NCBI GenBank assembly: GCA_963720785.1
Contig: CAVRGQ010000007.1
Location: 47,295-111,294, forward strand
Source: CAVRGQ01 sp963720785
GTDB lineage: Bacteria > Actinomycetota > Acidimicrobiia > IMCC26256 > DASPTH01
Direction of reading: 5' to 3'
DNA: 64,000 bases
Shown here: positions 19,621 to 29,022 of the stretch, piece by piece
Layout: each line of letters begins with the position of its first letter
Position numbering within the stretch: the stretch's first letter is position 1
Made by a program: the position numbers and the translations under genes
Notes under the pieces: model-generated
The model's input: the letters and a program-made list of their open reading frames with translations, nothing else
What the model was told of the DNA's origin: nothing
Databases searched by the model: none

Positions 19621-19648
19621 CAGACGCCCCTCATCGGATCCGGCCCCA

Positions 19649-20473
19649 TCACGTGTTCCGGGGTGCCCACGGCGTGGCCAGGTTTCCGAGGAAGGCGGTG
19701 AGCGAGTACGCCAGGATCGCGAGGAAGCCCGACACCAGGGCAAGGCCCCAGGTGCGGGGCACGTCGTACTGCGTCTGCGACGCGATCATCGCGATGCCGA
19801 TCCCGGACTCCCCGCCCATGTACTCGCCGAGGATGGCGCCGAGGATGGCGGCCGGCCCCGCGATGCGCAGGGCGGCGAACACGCTCGGGAGCGCGGCTTT
19901 CAACCGCACCTTGGTGAGCTCCTTGACTCGCCCGCCGCCGTAACCACGGATGAGGTCGAACTGCACCGGCTCGGCGCTGCGCAAGCCGACCATCGTGCCG
20001 ACCAGCGTGGTGAAGAACACGAACAGGGCGGCGAGGATCGCCTTGGGCGCCTGGCCGTTGAACACGATCTGCAGGATCGGGCCGATCGCCACGACCGGGA
20101 TGCAGTACGACGCGATGCCGAGTTGCATCGCCGGCCGTTCGAGCAGCGGGAAGATCAGCACGATGAACGCGAGGCCGATCGCGAGGACGTTGCCCCAGAT
20201 GTACCCGGTGAGCGCCTCGGAGAGCGTGACCTTCATGTTCGGCCAGTAGAACGACCAGCCGTCCTCGCCCATGTGCGAGAACACCTTGGTCGCGGTGGGG
20301 ATGCTCCCGTTGGCGACGTCGAGCGCGCCCAGGAGCTGCCAGAGGAGCAGCACGCCGACGATACCGATGACGCCGCCCGCCCACTTCGGCAGGTGACGCT
20401 TGTGCTTCGTCTTCGACGTCGCCCTCGGCGCGCGCACCTGCGGTTCGCTCGGGGGTGCGGTGACGGTCGCCAT
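19649..20473 (-). CDS. ABC transporter permease (SsuC/ThiX type)
   Basis: 274-residue second permease of the importer. A basic N-terminal tail (SKTKHKRHLPK) precedes about six membrane spans, and the EAA-type loop appears as IRGYGGGRVKELTKVRLKAA followed by PSVFAALRIAGPAAILGAIL. It begins one base after the ATPase stop and precedes the other permease by 28 nt. The two permeases are only distantly similar to each other. Confidence 0.87.
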   Translation of the reverse strand: MATVTAPPSEPQVRAPRATSKTKHKRHLPKWAGGVIGIVGVLLLWQLLGALDVANGSIPTATKVFSHMGEDGWSFYWPNMKVTLSEALTGYIWGNVLAIGLAFIVLIFPLLERPAMQLGIASYCIPVVAIGPILQIVFNGQAPKAILAALFVFFTTLVGTMVGLRSAEPVQFDLIRGYGGGRVKELTKVRLKAALPSVFAALRIAGPAAILGAILGEYMGGESGIGIAMIASQTQYDVPRTWGLALVSGFLAILAYSLTAFLGNLATPWAPRNT

Positions 20474-20474
20474 G

Positions 20475-21380
20475 TCAGCTCTCGGCCGCCGCGCCCATCG
20501 CGAAGAGGTACTCGCTGAACTGGTCGCACAGCTCGTGGAAGTGCGGGTCGCGCAGCATCTCGGGTGTGCGCGGTCGCGGGAGGTCGATCGGCACCTTGGC
20601 CATGATGCGTCCGGGCCGCGGCGTCATCACCACGACCTCGTCGGCGAGGAACACCGCCTCGGAGATCGAGTGGGTCACGAGCACCGTGGTGCACGCGCGC
20701 TCGGTCCAGATGCGCTGCAGCTCGAGGTTGAGCCGCTGGCGGGTCATCTCGTCGAGGGCACCGAAGGGCTCGTCGAGCAGGAGCACCTTCGGGTCGACGA
20801 TGAGCGACCGGGCGATGGCGACGCGCTGGCGCATGCCGCCGGACAGTTGCGAGGGCCGCGCGTTCTCGAAGCCCTCGAGGCCCACGAGCTTGATCAGGTC
20901 CGCGATCGCCGTGGGTGAACTCGTCTTCGCGCCGAGCTCGAGCGGCAACTTGATGTTCTGCGTGACGGTGCGCCACGGGAGCAGCGCGGCTTCCTGGAAC
21001 GCGATGCCCAGGTGGTGCTTCTTGCGCGCCTCGCTGGGCGCCTCGCCGTGCACGAGGGCGTCACCGCTGGTGGGGGTCTCGAGGTCGGCGAGGATGCGCA
21101 GGATGGTGGACTTGCCGCAACCGGACGGCCCGAGGAGGGCGACGAACGAGCCCTCTTCGGACTCGTAGTCGATCTCCTGCAGCGCGACGAGTGGCTTGCG
21201 CTTGACCTGGAACTCCTTCCAGAGCGCGTGGAGGTAGATGCCGCTGGGCGGCCGCGCCTCGATGGGCGCGGCCGCCTCCGCGGCTTCGGTCACGGCTTCG
21301 GCCACGGCTCCGGTCACGGATTCCGTTGCGGTTTCCGTCACGCCGGTCTGCTCCGTCTCAGGTCCGGTCACCGCGGTCAC
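20475..21380 (-). CDS. ABC transporter ATPase (SsuB/TauB/ThiZ type)
   Basis: 301-residue ATP-hydrolysing subunit. Walker A (GPSGCGKST), the ABC signature (LSGGMRQRVAIARS), Walker B (VLLLDEPFGALD) and the switch His (VTHSISEA) are intact. The first 45 or so residues form an Ala/Thr/Glu-rich repetitive extension (TESVTGAVAEAVTEAAEAAA) not found in standard SsuB proteins; a GTG or ATG further inside could be the true start. It begins 6 nt after the binding-protein stop and is co-transcribed with both permeases. Confidence 0.9.
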   Translation of the reverse strand: MTAVTGPETEQTGVTETATESVTGAVAEAVTEAAEAAAPIEARPPSGIYLHALWKEFQVKRKPLVALQEIDYESEEGSFVALLGPSGCGKSTILRILADLETPTSGDALVHGEAPSEARKKHHLGIAFQEAALLPWRTVTQNIKLPLELGAKTSSPTAIADLIKLVGLEGFENARPSQLSGGMRQRVAIARSLIVDPKVLLLDEPFGALDEMTRQRLNLELQRIWTERACTTVLVTHSISEAVFLADEVVVMTPRPGRIMAKVPIDLPRPRTPEMLRDPHFHELCDQFSEYLFAMGAAAES

Positions 21381-21386
21381 GGTAAC

Positions 21387-22517
21387 TCAGGAAGGCGTGG
21401 TCGGGTTGACCGGCGACGTCTTGAGCTCGGGGTTCTCCTCGTAGACCTCGTTGATCACCGAGGTGTCGAAGAGCTTCTCGGCGGTGATGTCGATGCCGGC
21501 GATGCCCAGGGTGTCGATGTTCTCCTGGACCAGCTCGTCGGTGATCGTGAAGAGGCCGTTGGTCGCCGTCTCCGAGGTGAGGATGACGGTGTTCTCGTCC
21601 TTGGACTCGAGCGTCTGCTCCTTCACCGTGAGCTTCTGGTCCTTGCCGTACTTCTTCGCCGCCAGCGTGGCGCCGAGGACCGGGTTCTTCAGGTTGGCCT
21701 GCCAACCCTGGATCTCGGCCCGCAGGAACGCCTTGAGCTTGTCGCGGTCGCTGTCGAGCGTGTCGGTCTTGACCACGTAGGTCTCCGATACGAGCGGGTA
21801 GTTGTAGTCGGCGAGCAGGAAGTACGTGTTGGGTACGCCCTGCAGCTTCAACGTGTTGGGCTCGTTGGTGAAGAACGAGAACCAGCCGTCGACCTGACCC
21901 TGCGCGAGCGGCGACGGGTCGAACTGCACCGGCACCTTGTCGATCTTCGACGGGTCGATGTCGTTCGCCTTCAGGAAGGCGTTCCACACGGCCTCGTTGG
22001 TGGCCTGGACGCCGATCTTCTTGCCGATCATGTCCTCCGGCGTCTTGATCGGGCTCTTCTTGAGGCTCATCACGCAGAACGGGTTCTTCTGGTACTGCGC
22101 ACCCACGGTGACGAGGCTCGCGCCCTGGAGGATCGCCGACGACGTGATGTCGGGCGCCGAGATGCAGGCGAACGCCTTGCCCGACTGCACGACCGCGTCC
22201 TGCTGCACGTTCGGGCCACCCGACAGGAGCGTGACTCCTGAGAAGCCCTGCTTCTTGTAGTAGCCCTTCGTGTCGGCGATGTAGGAGCCGGCGAACTCCA
22301 CGTTCTTCACCCACGACAGCTGGAAGTTGATGTCGCCGTAGTCGGCCTTGGTCGCCGCTCCCGCAGGCGAGGCCGTCAGCCCGCCGAGCACGGTGGAGAG
22401 CCCACCGCTGCCCAGGACCGCCAGACCCGCCGCCGTGACCGCGCCCCGCTGCAGGAACTGCCGCCGCCCGAGGCCCGCCCCTTCGAACTCGCCCTGCTCG
22501 TCATGCGCCTGGACCAC
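21387..22517 (-). CDS. NMT1/THI5-like ABC substrate-binding protein, Tat signal
   Basis: 376-residue extracytoplasmic binding protein of the NMT1/THI5-like family. The GTG start at 22517 is supported by GGAGG 4 nt upstream. The leader contains a twin-arginine motif (GRRQFLQR) and a hydrophobic core ending in ASPAGAA, indicating folded export by Tat. The mature part opens with INFQLSWVKNVEFAGSYIA, which matches proteins that bind hydroxymethylpyrimidine, riboflavin precursors and other pyrimidine- or hydantoin-like ligands. Operator site C lies 46 nt upstream and is shared with adenosine deaminase, so import of a purine, hydantoin or pyrimidine is inferred. Confidence 0.83.
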   Translation of the reverse strand: MVQAHDEQGEFEGAGLGRRQFLQRGAVTAAGLAVLGSGGLSTVLGGLTASPAGAATKADYGDINFQLSWVKNVEFAGSYIADTKGYYKKQGFSGVTLLSGGPNVQQDAVVQSGKAFACISAPDITSSAILQGASLVTVGAQYQKNPFCVMSLKKSPIKTPEDMIGKKIGVQATNEAVWNAFLKANDIDPSKIDKVPVQFDPSPLAQGQVDGWFSFFTNEPNTLKLQGVPNTYFLLADYNYPLVSETYVVKTDTLDSDRDKLKAFLRAEIQGWQANLKNPVLGATLAAKKYGKDQKLTVKEQTLESKDENTVILTSETATNGLFTITDELVQENIDTLGIAGIDITAEKLFDTSVINEVYEENPELKTSPVNPTTPS

Positions 22518-22563
22518 GATGCCTCCGTTTTCTCGGGGTGTCCCGCAGGAGCACCCACTCCCC

Positions 22564-22580
22564 TTCAACTGTTTGTTGAA
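22564..22580. promoter_or_regulatory. Purine-regulon operator, site C
   Basis: TTCAACTGTTTGTTGAA has perfect outer arms (TTCAAC and GTTGAA), with one mismatched position next to the centre. It lies in the 153-nt divergent region between the importer operon (GTG 46 nt to the left) and the adenosine deaminase gene (ATG 90 nt to the right). It is the copy with the best outer symmetry. Confidence 0.75.
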
Positions 22581-22670
22581 CCTAGGGGGGCGCGATTTCC
22601 GTACTGTTGGTCGAGCGTGAACGGACTGTTTCGGCCCCCCGCTCGGCATGTTCGCCGCGAGGATCGGGCC

Positions 22671-23687
22671 ATGACCGTCAGCCCCCCGGAGATACCCAAC
22701 CCTGATCTGCCCGTTCGCGATCTGGCCGCCCTGCCCAAGGGCCACCTCCACATCCACCTCGAGGGCGCGATGCGCCCCACCACCCTGCGGGAGTGGTGCG
22801 ACGAGGCCGGGATCCCGGTGCCCGAGATCCGCGGCTACGGCTCGTTCCCCGTGTTCTCCGCCACCTACGTGGCTTCCTGCCAGGCACTCACCACGCCCGA
22901 CCACTTCCACCGTCTCGTGTACGAGGTGGTCGAGGACTCCGTGCTCGGCGGGGCGGTGTGGGTCGAGCCGTCGTTCTACGCGCCTCACCACCGCAACCGC
23001 TTCGGCACCGACGAGGCGATCATCGAGATGGTCCTCGACGGTCTCCGCGACGCCGGGGAGCGCCTCGGCGTCGGCACCGGACTCATGCTCGCCGCCGACC
23101 GCACCGTCGACCCCGAGATCGCGGTCGAGCAGGCCCACCTCGCGGTGAAGTACCGCGACCAGGGAATCGTGTCGTTCGGCCTGGCCAACGACGAGGCGGT
23201 CGGCCCGCCCGGGCCCTACGCCGAGGCCTTCGCCATCGCCCGCGAGGGCGGGCTGCTGAGCACGCCCCACGCGGGCGAGCTGGGCGGTCCGGAGTCGGTA
23301 CGGGTCGCGCTCGACGCGTTGGGCGCGCAGCGCATCCAGCACGGCGTCCGGTCGATCGAGGACCCCGAGCTCGTGGCGCGCATCGCCGACGAGGGCGTGG
23401 TGCTCGACGTGTGCCCCACCTCCAACATCATGCTGTCGGTGTACCCGTCGCTGGCCGAGCACCCGCTCCCCCAGTTGCTCGCCGCCGGCGTGCGCTGCAG
23501 CCTCAACGCCGACGACCCGTTGTTGTTCGGGCCGAGCCTGCTCGAGGAGTACGAGGTGGTGCGGGCGGAGATGGGCGTCGACGACGACTCGTTCGCCGCG
23601 ATCGCCCGGGCCTCGATCGACGGCTCGGGCGCGCCCGACGACCTCAAGGAATCGGCACGTCGGGGGATCGACGCCTGGATCGCCTGA
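22671..23687 (+). CDS. Adenosine deaminase family protein
   Basis: 338-residue metallo-deaminase. The zinc and catalytic residues of adenosine deaminase are readable in order: GHLHIHLEGAMRP, the catalytic HAGE (TPHAGELGG), IQHGVRSIED, DVCPTSN and NADDPLLFG. The reaction is expected to convert adenosine (or adenine or a related aminopurine) to the hydroxy form with release of ammonia. It is the only rightward gene at operator site C and overlaps the convergent MFS gene by 44 nt. A second family member lies at 27939-29003, so the two probably differ in substrate. Confidence 0.87.
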   Translation: MTVSPPEIPNPDLPVRDLAALPKGHLHIHLEGAMRPTTLREWCDEAGIPVPEIRGYGSFPVFSATYVASCQALTTPDHFHRLVYEVVEDSVLGGAVWVEPSFYAPHHRNRFGTDEAIIEMVLDGLRDAGERLGVGTGLMLAADRTVDPEIAVEQAHLAVKYRDQGIVSFGLANDEAVGPPGPYAEAFAIAREGGLLSTPHAGELGGPESVRVALDALGAQRIQHGVRSIEDPELVARIADEGVVLDVCPTSNIMLSVYPSLAEHPLPQLLAAGVRCSLNADDPLLFGPSLLEEYEVVRAEMGVDDDSFAAIARASIDGSGAPDDLKESARRGIDAWIA

Positions 23688-25052
23688 CCAGCCGGTGGGT
23701 GACCCCACCGGCCGTCACCAGCGCGACCACCGCAACCCACGGGAGCGGCCACGCGTAGCTGCCCGTCTCCACGAGCACGCTGCCCAGCACCGCGATCCCG
23801 AGCGCGCCCGACGCTTCCACGAGCGTCTCGTTGACGCCCGAGGCGGAGCCGGCGCGCTCGGGGCGCGCCGACGACATGATGAGCTCCACGCCCGACACCG
23901 CGGCGGTACCGATGCCCGCGCCCACCAGCAACGCGGCCAGCACCACGACCGGCAGGTTCTCGGTGACCACGCCGAGCGTCGCCACCGCGCCGCCGGCTGC
24001 CAACAGCACGAGTCCCATTGCCGCCACCGCAGGGTGGCCGAAGCGGTGCGCCATGCGCGGGTTGGCGAACGCGGACGCGATCGACGCGATCGCGGCGGGC
24101 ACGAAGTAGAGCCCGGCTTCCAACGCACTCTTGTGTTGCGGGCCCTGCAGCCACTGTGTGACCACGAACTGGACGCCCATCACGCCGAAGAACAACGCGG
24201 AGACGGTCGCCGCACCCCAGCGCAGGCGCGGATCGGCGCGCGTCTCGGCCTCGATGAGCGGCGCCTTCGACCGGTCCTCCCACTTGAGGAAGCCCACGAA
24301 CATGCCGACCGCGAGCACGCCCGCGAGCAGCACCAACGGGGAGTCCCACCCGCGCTGCGGTCCTTCCACGATGGCGAGGATCGCGGTGCTCAGCGCACCC
24401 CACCAGAGCAGCGCGCTGACCCGGTCGACCGGCGGCGACGTGGAGTCGTGCGAGCGGGGAACCCACAACAGGGTGAGCACGATCACCACCACTGCGATCG
24501 GCACGTTCACGAGGAACACCGAGCCCCACCAGAAATGGGCGAGCAACAGGCCACCGGCGACGGGCCCCGCCGCGCTCGCCACGCCGGCGACCGCCGACCA
24601 CCAGGAGATGGCCCGGCCCCGTTCGTGCTCCGGGAAGATGTTGCCGAGGATCGACAACGTCGACGGCATGGTGCACGCGCCGCCCACGCCCATGGCGCCA
24701 CGCGCGATCGCGAGCATCGCGGCCGAGGTGGAGAAGGCGGCGACCCCCGACGACACGCCGAAGATCACGAGGCCGATCAGCATGAGGCCCTTGCGGCCGC
24801 GCCGGTCGCCGATCACCGCGAGCGGCAGCAGCAGCCCGGCGAGCACTAGGCCGTAGGCGCTGCCGATCCACTGCAAGCCCGACTCGTCGGTGTGCAGGCC
24901 CCGCTCGATCGCCGGGATCGCGACCGCGAGGATCGTGTTGTCGATGACGACGATCGACAGCGCGTGCTGCACAACACGGCGAGCGCCCGCCACCGCAGCG
25001 GGTACCCGTCGGGCCAGGCCTGGGGATCGTTCTCCGTCGACGCGCTCGTCAC
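23644..25052 (-). CDS. MFS transporter (DHA2-like), frameshifted near the N-terminus
   Basis: Major facilitator of about 469 residues with up to 14 hydrophobic spans, resembling EmrB/QacA drug:H+ antiporters. Motif A-like GDRRGRKGLMLIG and VNVPIAVVVIVLTLLWVPRS are visible. The GTG at 25052 begins TSASTENDPQAWPDGYPLRW; the frame slips near 24965-24975 and then continues SIVVIDNTILAVAIPAIERG, so the true protein spans both frames. It follows adenine deaminase by 30 nt and appears to be the last gene of the xdhD-ssnA operon. Export of a purine intermediate or uptake of a base are both possible. Confidence 0.8.
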
Positions 25053-25082
25053 CAGTGCATCATGGCCGCATCAGCGTGGAGA

Positions 25083-26858
25083 TCATGGCGCGAGCACGGA
25101 CGCGACGAGCTCCCCGGTGGTGCCGTCGATGAGACCCAGGTCGGTCACGTGCGGCCCCGGCAGGCAGGCCAGCGACGACAGCATCACCTGGAACAACGGC
25201 TGGGTGAGCACCGCGGATCCGGGGCGCAGACCCACCTCGATCGCGAGGTCCTGCACCACACGCTGGTCGGCCGCGAGCTCGGCGGCGGGCTTCGGCGAGA
25301 GGATGCCGGCGATGGGCAGCTCGATGATGCCGAGCAGCTCGCCGGCGCGCGCCACGGCCACGCCCCCACCTGCCGCGATCACGGCGTTGGCGGCGACGGC
25401 CATGTCGTCGGGGTTGCGCCCGAACACCACGAGGTTGTGGGTGTCGTGGGCGACGGTGGTGGCCACCGCGCCCGTCCAGGTGCCCCAGCCCGACAGCAGC
25501 GCGGCGTGGGGCTGCGCGGGGATGCGGCCGTGGCGGTGGACCGTGACCTGCACGAGGAGATCCTCGGGCACCTGCACGACCCCGTCGGCCACGGTCACGG
25601 TCGCCTCGTCCCAGCGCGTCATCACCGCGTCGCCGATGACGCGCACGCGGTGCTCGCCGTCGGGGACGTCGAGGCGCATCACGAACTGCGACGGCGTCAT
25701 CTCCTCGAGCCGCATCGTGCCGTAGGGCGGGTCGCTCGGGCCCTCGACCACGTCGACGAGCATGCCGCCGTGCTGCGCCACCAGCTCACCGTCGTAGAGC
25801 ACCTCGGTGGCGCGGAACTCGACGAGGTCCTCGAGCACGACGATGTCGGCACGACGACCCGCGGCGACCAGGCCGAGGTCGGCGCGCTGCAGTCGGTACG
25901 CGCAGTGGTAGGTGGCGCAGCGCAGGGCGAGGATCGGGTCCATCCCGTAGGCGACGAGCCGGCGGAGCAGATGGTCGAGGCCGCCGTCCTCCAGCAAGGT
26001 GAGCGCGAACAAGTCGTCGGTCGCGGCCACGAGGTGCGTGGGCGGGATCGGCAGCTTGTTCACCTCTCCCACGATGCCGGGCAGGATCGCGTCGAGCGCG
26101 CCGCGTAGCTCGACGGTCATGCCCGCACGCAGCTTCTCCAGGCAGTCGGGCTCGGTGAAGATCTCGTGGTCGGAGGTGATGCCGGCGCAGAGGTAGGCCT
26201 GCAGGATCGGGCCGGTGAGACCGGCCGCGTGTCCCGACACGAGCTTGCCGCTCTCGAGCCCGGCAGCGACGACGTCGACCATGCGCTCGTCGCACGACAC
26301 GACCCCGAGCATGTCCATCACCTCGGCGAGGCCGCCGACCTCGGGCCACGCGAGCATCTCGCGTGCGTCGGGACCGAACAGGTCGGCGCCGGACAGCTCG
26401 AGGCCCGGCTGCGGCGGCACGCACGACGGCGCCTGCACGATGAAGCGCATCGGCAGCCCGCGGCTCGCCTCCACCGCGTAGCGCACGCCGGGCACGCCCG
26501 ACACGTTGGCGAGTTCGTGCGGGTCGACGAACACCGTGGTGGTGCCGCGCGGCAGGACCGCCTCGGCGTACCCGCCCGGCGTGAGCATCGACGACTCGAA
26601 GTGCACGTGGAGGTCGACGAAGCCGGGCGCGACGAAGCGGCCGGTGCAGTCGATCGCGTCGAGCGAGTCGGTGCGGGTGCCGGGTTCGTGAACGCTGGCG
26701 ACAATGGGTCCGACGATGCCGACGTCGGCGACGCGCAGCTCACCGCAGCCCACGTCGACGACGGTGCCGCCGGTGAGCAGGAGATCGAACGGCTCGTCGC
26801 CGCGCGCGGCGGCGATGGCGCGGGCCCGGACGACGGGATCGACGGGGTCGGCGTGCAC
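25083..26858 (-). CDS. ade: Adenine deaminase
   Basis: 591-residue amidohydrolase of the bacterial adenine deaminase (AdeC) type, converting adenine to hypoxanthine and ammonia with a binuclear Fe/Mn centre. The N-terminal metal motif VDLHVHFESSML, the VFVDPHELANVSG segment and the SGHAAGLTG histidine are present, as is the long C-terminal domain specific to this family (VAHDTHNLVVFGRN, GGGVAVARAGELL). The GTG at 26858 is preferred over the upstream in-frame codon at 26885 because GGAGG precedes it at good distance. It sits between the Rieske oxygenase and the MFS gene in the operon under operator D. Confidence 0.88.
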   Translation of the reverse strand: MHADPVDPVVRARAIAAARGDEPFDLLLTGGTVVDVGCGELRVADVGIVGPIVASVHEPGTRTDSLDAIDCTGRFVAPGFVDLHVHFESSMLTPGGYAEAVLPRGTTTVFVDPHELANVSGVPGVRYAVEASRGLPMRFIVQAPSCVPPQPGLELSGADLFGPDAREMLAWPEVGGLAEVMDMLGVVSCDERMVDVVAAGLESGKLVSGHAAGLTGPILQAYLCAGITSDHEIFTEPDCLEKLRAGMTVELRGALDAILPGIVGEVNKLPIPPTHLVAATDDLFALTLLEDGGLDHLLRRLVAYGMDPILALRCATYHCAYRLQRADLGLVAAGRRADIVVLEDLVEFRATEVLYDGELVAQHGGMLVDVVEGPSDPPYGTMRLEEMTPSQFVMRLDVPDGEHRVRVIGDAVMTRWDEATVTVADGVVQVPEDLLVQVTVHRHGRIPAQPHAALLSGWGTWTGAVATTVAHDTHNLVVFGRNPDDMAVAANAVIAAGGGVAVARAGELLGIIELPIAGILSPKPAAELAADQRVVQDLAIEVGLRPGSAVLTQPLFQVMLSSLACLPGPHVTDLGLIDGTTGELVASVLAP

Positions 26859-26892
26859 GGTGGTACCTCCAGCTCGTTCCGGCAACTCTTCG

Positions 26893-27942
26893 CTAGCTGA
26901 GCTCGAGCAGGTCGGCGAGGATGCGCCGGTACTCGAGCGACGGGCGGTCGGCGCGCACGTGGACCTCGGCCGTGGGGTCGACGGGCAGCGTCAGGTCGAC
27001 GAAGCGCTCCTGCAGGGCGACGTCCTCCTCGAGGATCTTCGTCTCGAACGCCACGGCCTCGGCGAGCCGGCCGGTGTCGCCGTCGAGGTCGTTGCGGTGC
27101 AGGAGCGTGTACACCCGGCAATGATGCTCGTCCTCGGGCTGTACGAAGAAATGCAGCACGTTGACGCCGCCGGCCTCCACGTACTCGATGCGCAACGTGG
27201 CGAGGAACGGTGCCCGGTACTCGTAGGTGAGCCGGCGGTTCTGGAGCAGCGGCCGGATGCCCTCGGCCACGCCCGGGTCCTCGTGGTTGGGGAAGGGGTG
27301 CTCCCCCGCCGCGGTCATCGCGAAACCGTCGCGGGTGACCTCGAGGTCCTCGAACGAGGTGGCCGCCTCCGTGCCGATGGTGGCGCCGTGCACGTAGGGG
27401 AAGTGCGCCATGTCGATGAAGTTGTCGACCACCAGGCCCGCGCCCACCCGGGCCCGGACCGCGTCGAGCACCCCGTGCAGGAACGAGTCGTCGTCGGCGA
27501 TCGAGAGGTCGGGCAGCTCGGCGACCGGCTCCTCCGGCGCGAGGAACACGATCCCCGCCTGTTCGGAGACGCCCCACGGCTTCGTGGCGCGCGCCCGCGG
27601 CGGGACCCGTTCGCTCTGGCCGTCCGAGGCCGTCTGCGACGGGATCTCGGTGCACGCGCCGTCGGCCTTGAAGCACCAGCCGTGGTACGGGCAGCGCAGC
27701 GAGGACCCCTCGACCCACCCGGCCGACAGCGGCGCGAACCGATGCGGGCACCGGTCGACGAACGCGGTGAGCGTCGTGGCGTCCCCCTCCGGCAGGCGGA
27801 CCAGCACCCAGTCGTCGCCCAGCAACGACACGTGGAGCGGCGTGGTCGTGACCTCGCTCGACAGCGCGACCGCGTGCCAGCCGCGGCGCAGCGCGGCGTC
27901 GGTGTTGCCGACCCGCTTGTACGTGGACGTTTGGTCGGTCAC
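26893..27942 (-). CDS. Rieske non-heme iron oxygenase, oxygenase component
   Basis: 349-residue Rieske oxygenase alpha subunit. The [2Fe-2S] ligands are Cys65, His67, Cys84 and His87 (CPHR and CPYHGW), and the mononuclear iron site reads N174-x2-D177-x2-H180-x4-H185 (NFIDMAHFPYVH). The architecture matches VanA/KshA-like monooxygenases. Klebsiella HpxD is a Rieske protein implicated in hypoxanthine oxidation, so in this adenine/adenosine deaminase operon a purine substrate is plausible; it is inferred, not shown. No ferredoxin reductase is encoded nearby. Its GTG start overlaps the upstream adenosine deaminase stop by 4 nt. Confidence 0.85.
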   Translation of the reverse strand: MTDQTSTYKRVGNTDAALRRGWHAVALSSEVTTTPLHVSLLGDDWVLVRLPEGDATTLTAFVDRCPHRFAPLSAGWVEGSSLRCPYHGWCFKADGACTEIPSQTASDGQSERVPPRARATKPWGVSEQAGIVFLAPEEPVAELPDLSIADDDSFLHGVLDAVRARVGAGLVVDNFIDMAHFPYVHGATIGTEAATSFEDLEVTRDGFAMTAAGEHPFPNHEDPGVAEGIRPLLQNRRLTYEYRAPFLATLRIEYVEAGGVNVLHFFVQPEDEHHCRVYTLLHRNDLDGDTGRLAEAVAFETKILEEDVALQERFVDLTLPVDPTAEVHVRADRPSLEYRRILADLLELS

Positions 27943-29003
27943 AGCGATCCCACCGTCTCGTTCGGCGCGGGCACGGTCGCGAGGTCGAGCTCCGCGTCGA
28001 GCGCGGCGATCTCCGCGTCGAAGCTCGCCCGCAGTGCGGCCTGGTCGGAGTCGTCGAGCCACGTCGCGTCCACCCCGTTGTACACGAGTTGCTTCGCGAC
28101 CTCGGGCGGGTAGCCGTTCTGGCCGCAGAAGTCGACGTACTCCTTGCCGATGTCGGTGTGGAACATCGTGGGGTCGTCGGAGTTCAGGTGCACGAGCAGA
28201 CCGGCCGCCAGCATCCCCTTGATCGGGTGCGCGGTGAGGTCGGGCCAGCCGTACACGACCGCGGTCGACGTGGGGCAGCACGTGAAGTGGATGCCCTCGT
28301 CGCGGCAACGCTCCACGACCGCCTCGTCGGCGAGGATGTGGTACCCGTGGTCGATCCGCTCGCAACCGAGCACGTCGAGGCACGTGGTGATGTTCACCGG
28401 CGGGGCGTCCTCCGACGCGTGGCTGGTGCGGTGCAGGCCGGCGTCGCCCGCGAGCGCGAAGCACTCGGCGAACTTCTCCGGCGGGTCGGGCGCCTCCGCG
28501 GCGTCCATGCCCAGGCCGATCAGCTCGTCGCGTCGGTTCGCGATCACTTCCTCGACCATCTGCTTCGCCATGGGCACCGGGTCCTGACGGTACACGTCGG
28601 CGATCAGGCGGCACTGCACTCCGAAGTCGGCCTCGGCGGCCCTCGCCCCGTCGATCAGGCCGTCGATGACGGTGGCCATCCGCACGTCGCGGGTGGTGTG
28701 CAGCGTGGGGTTGAAGAACATCTCGCGGTACTTCAGGTTGCCGAGCTTCACGCCGTCCTCGAGCGACTCGTACGCGACCCGCGCGAAGTCGTCGCGGTCG
28801 ATCACGGTGGAGTTCACCAGGCGGAAGATCTCCAGGAACTCGTAGATCGTCTCGTAGTCGTAGATGTGGTGCACGTCCTCGGTCGGCAGCGCGATGCCGT
28901 GCTTGCGCGCGAGGTCGACGACGGTCGCCGGGCGCAGCGTGCCCTCCACGTGGCAGTGCAGCTCCACCTTGGGGAGGCGGCGGAGGTACTCGGAGTAGTC
29001 CAC
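27939..29003 (-). CDS. Adenosine/adenine deaminase, ADA family
   Basis: 354-residue ADA-family deaminase. It has VELHCHVEGTLRP at residues 13-25, FTCCPTSTAVVYGW and HLNSDDPTMFHTD. The catalytic segment reads HASEDAPP rather than the usual HAGE, keeping the Glu but replacing Gly by Ser. The spacing of IDHGYHI and the DDP metal ligand is normal. A short upstream gap of 19 nt to the LLM gene and a 4-nt overlap with the Rieske gene place it in the xdhD operon. Whether it acts on adenosine, adenine or a modified aminopurine is not decided by the sequence. Confidence 0.85.
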   Translation of the reverse strand: MDYSEYLRRLPKVELHCHVEGTLRPATVVDLARKHGIALPTEDVHHIYDYETIYEFLEIFRLVNSTVIDRDDFARVAYESLEDGVKLGNLKYREMFFNPTLHTTRDVRMATVIDGLIDGARAAEADFGVQCRLIADVYRQDPVPMAKQMVEEVIANRRDELIGLGMDAAEAPDPPEKFAECFALAGDAGLHRTSHASEDAPPVNITTCLDVLGCERIDHGYHILADEAVVERCRDEGIHFTCCPTSTAVVYGWPDLTAHPIKGMLAAGLLVHLNSDDPTMFHTDIGKEYVDFCGQNGYPPEVAKQLVYNGVDATWLDDSDQAALRASFDAEIAALDAELDLATVPAPNETVGSL

Positions 29004-29022
29004 GACGTTCTCGCTTTCGGAT

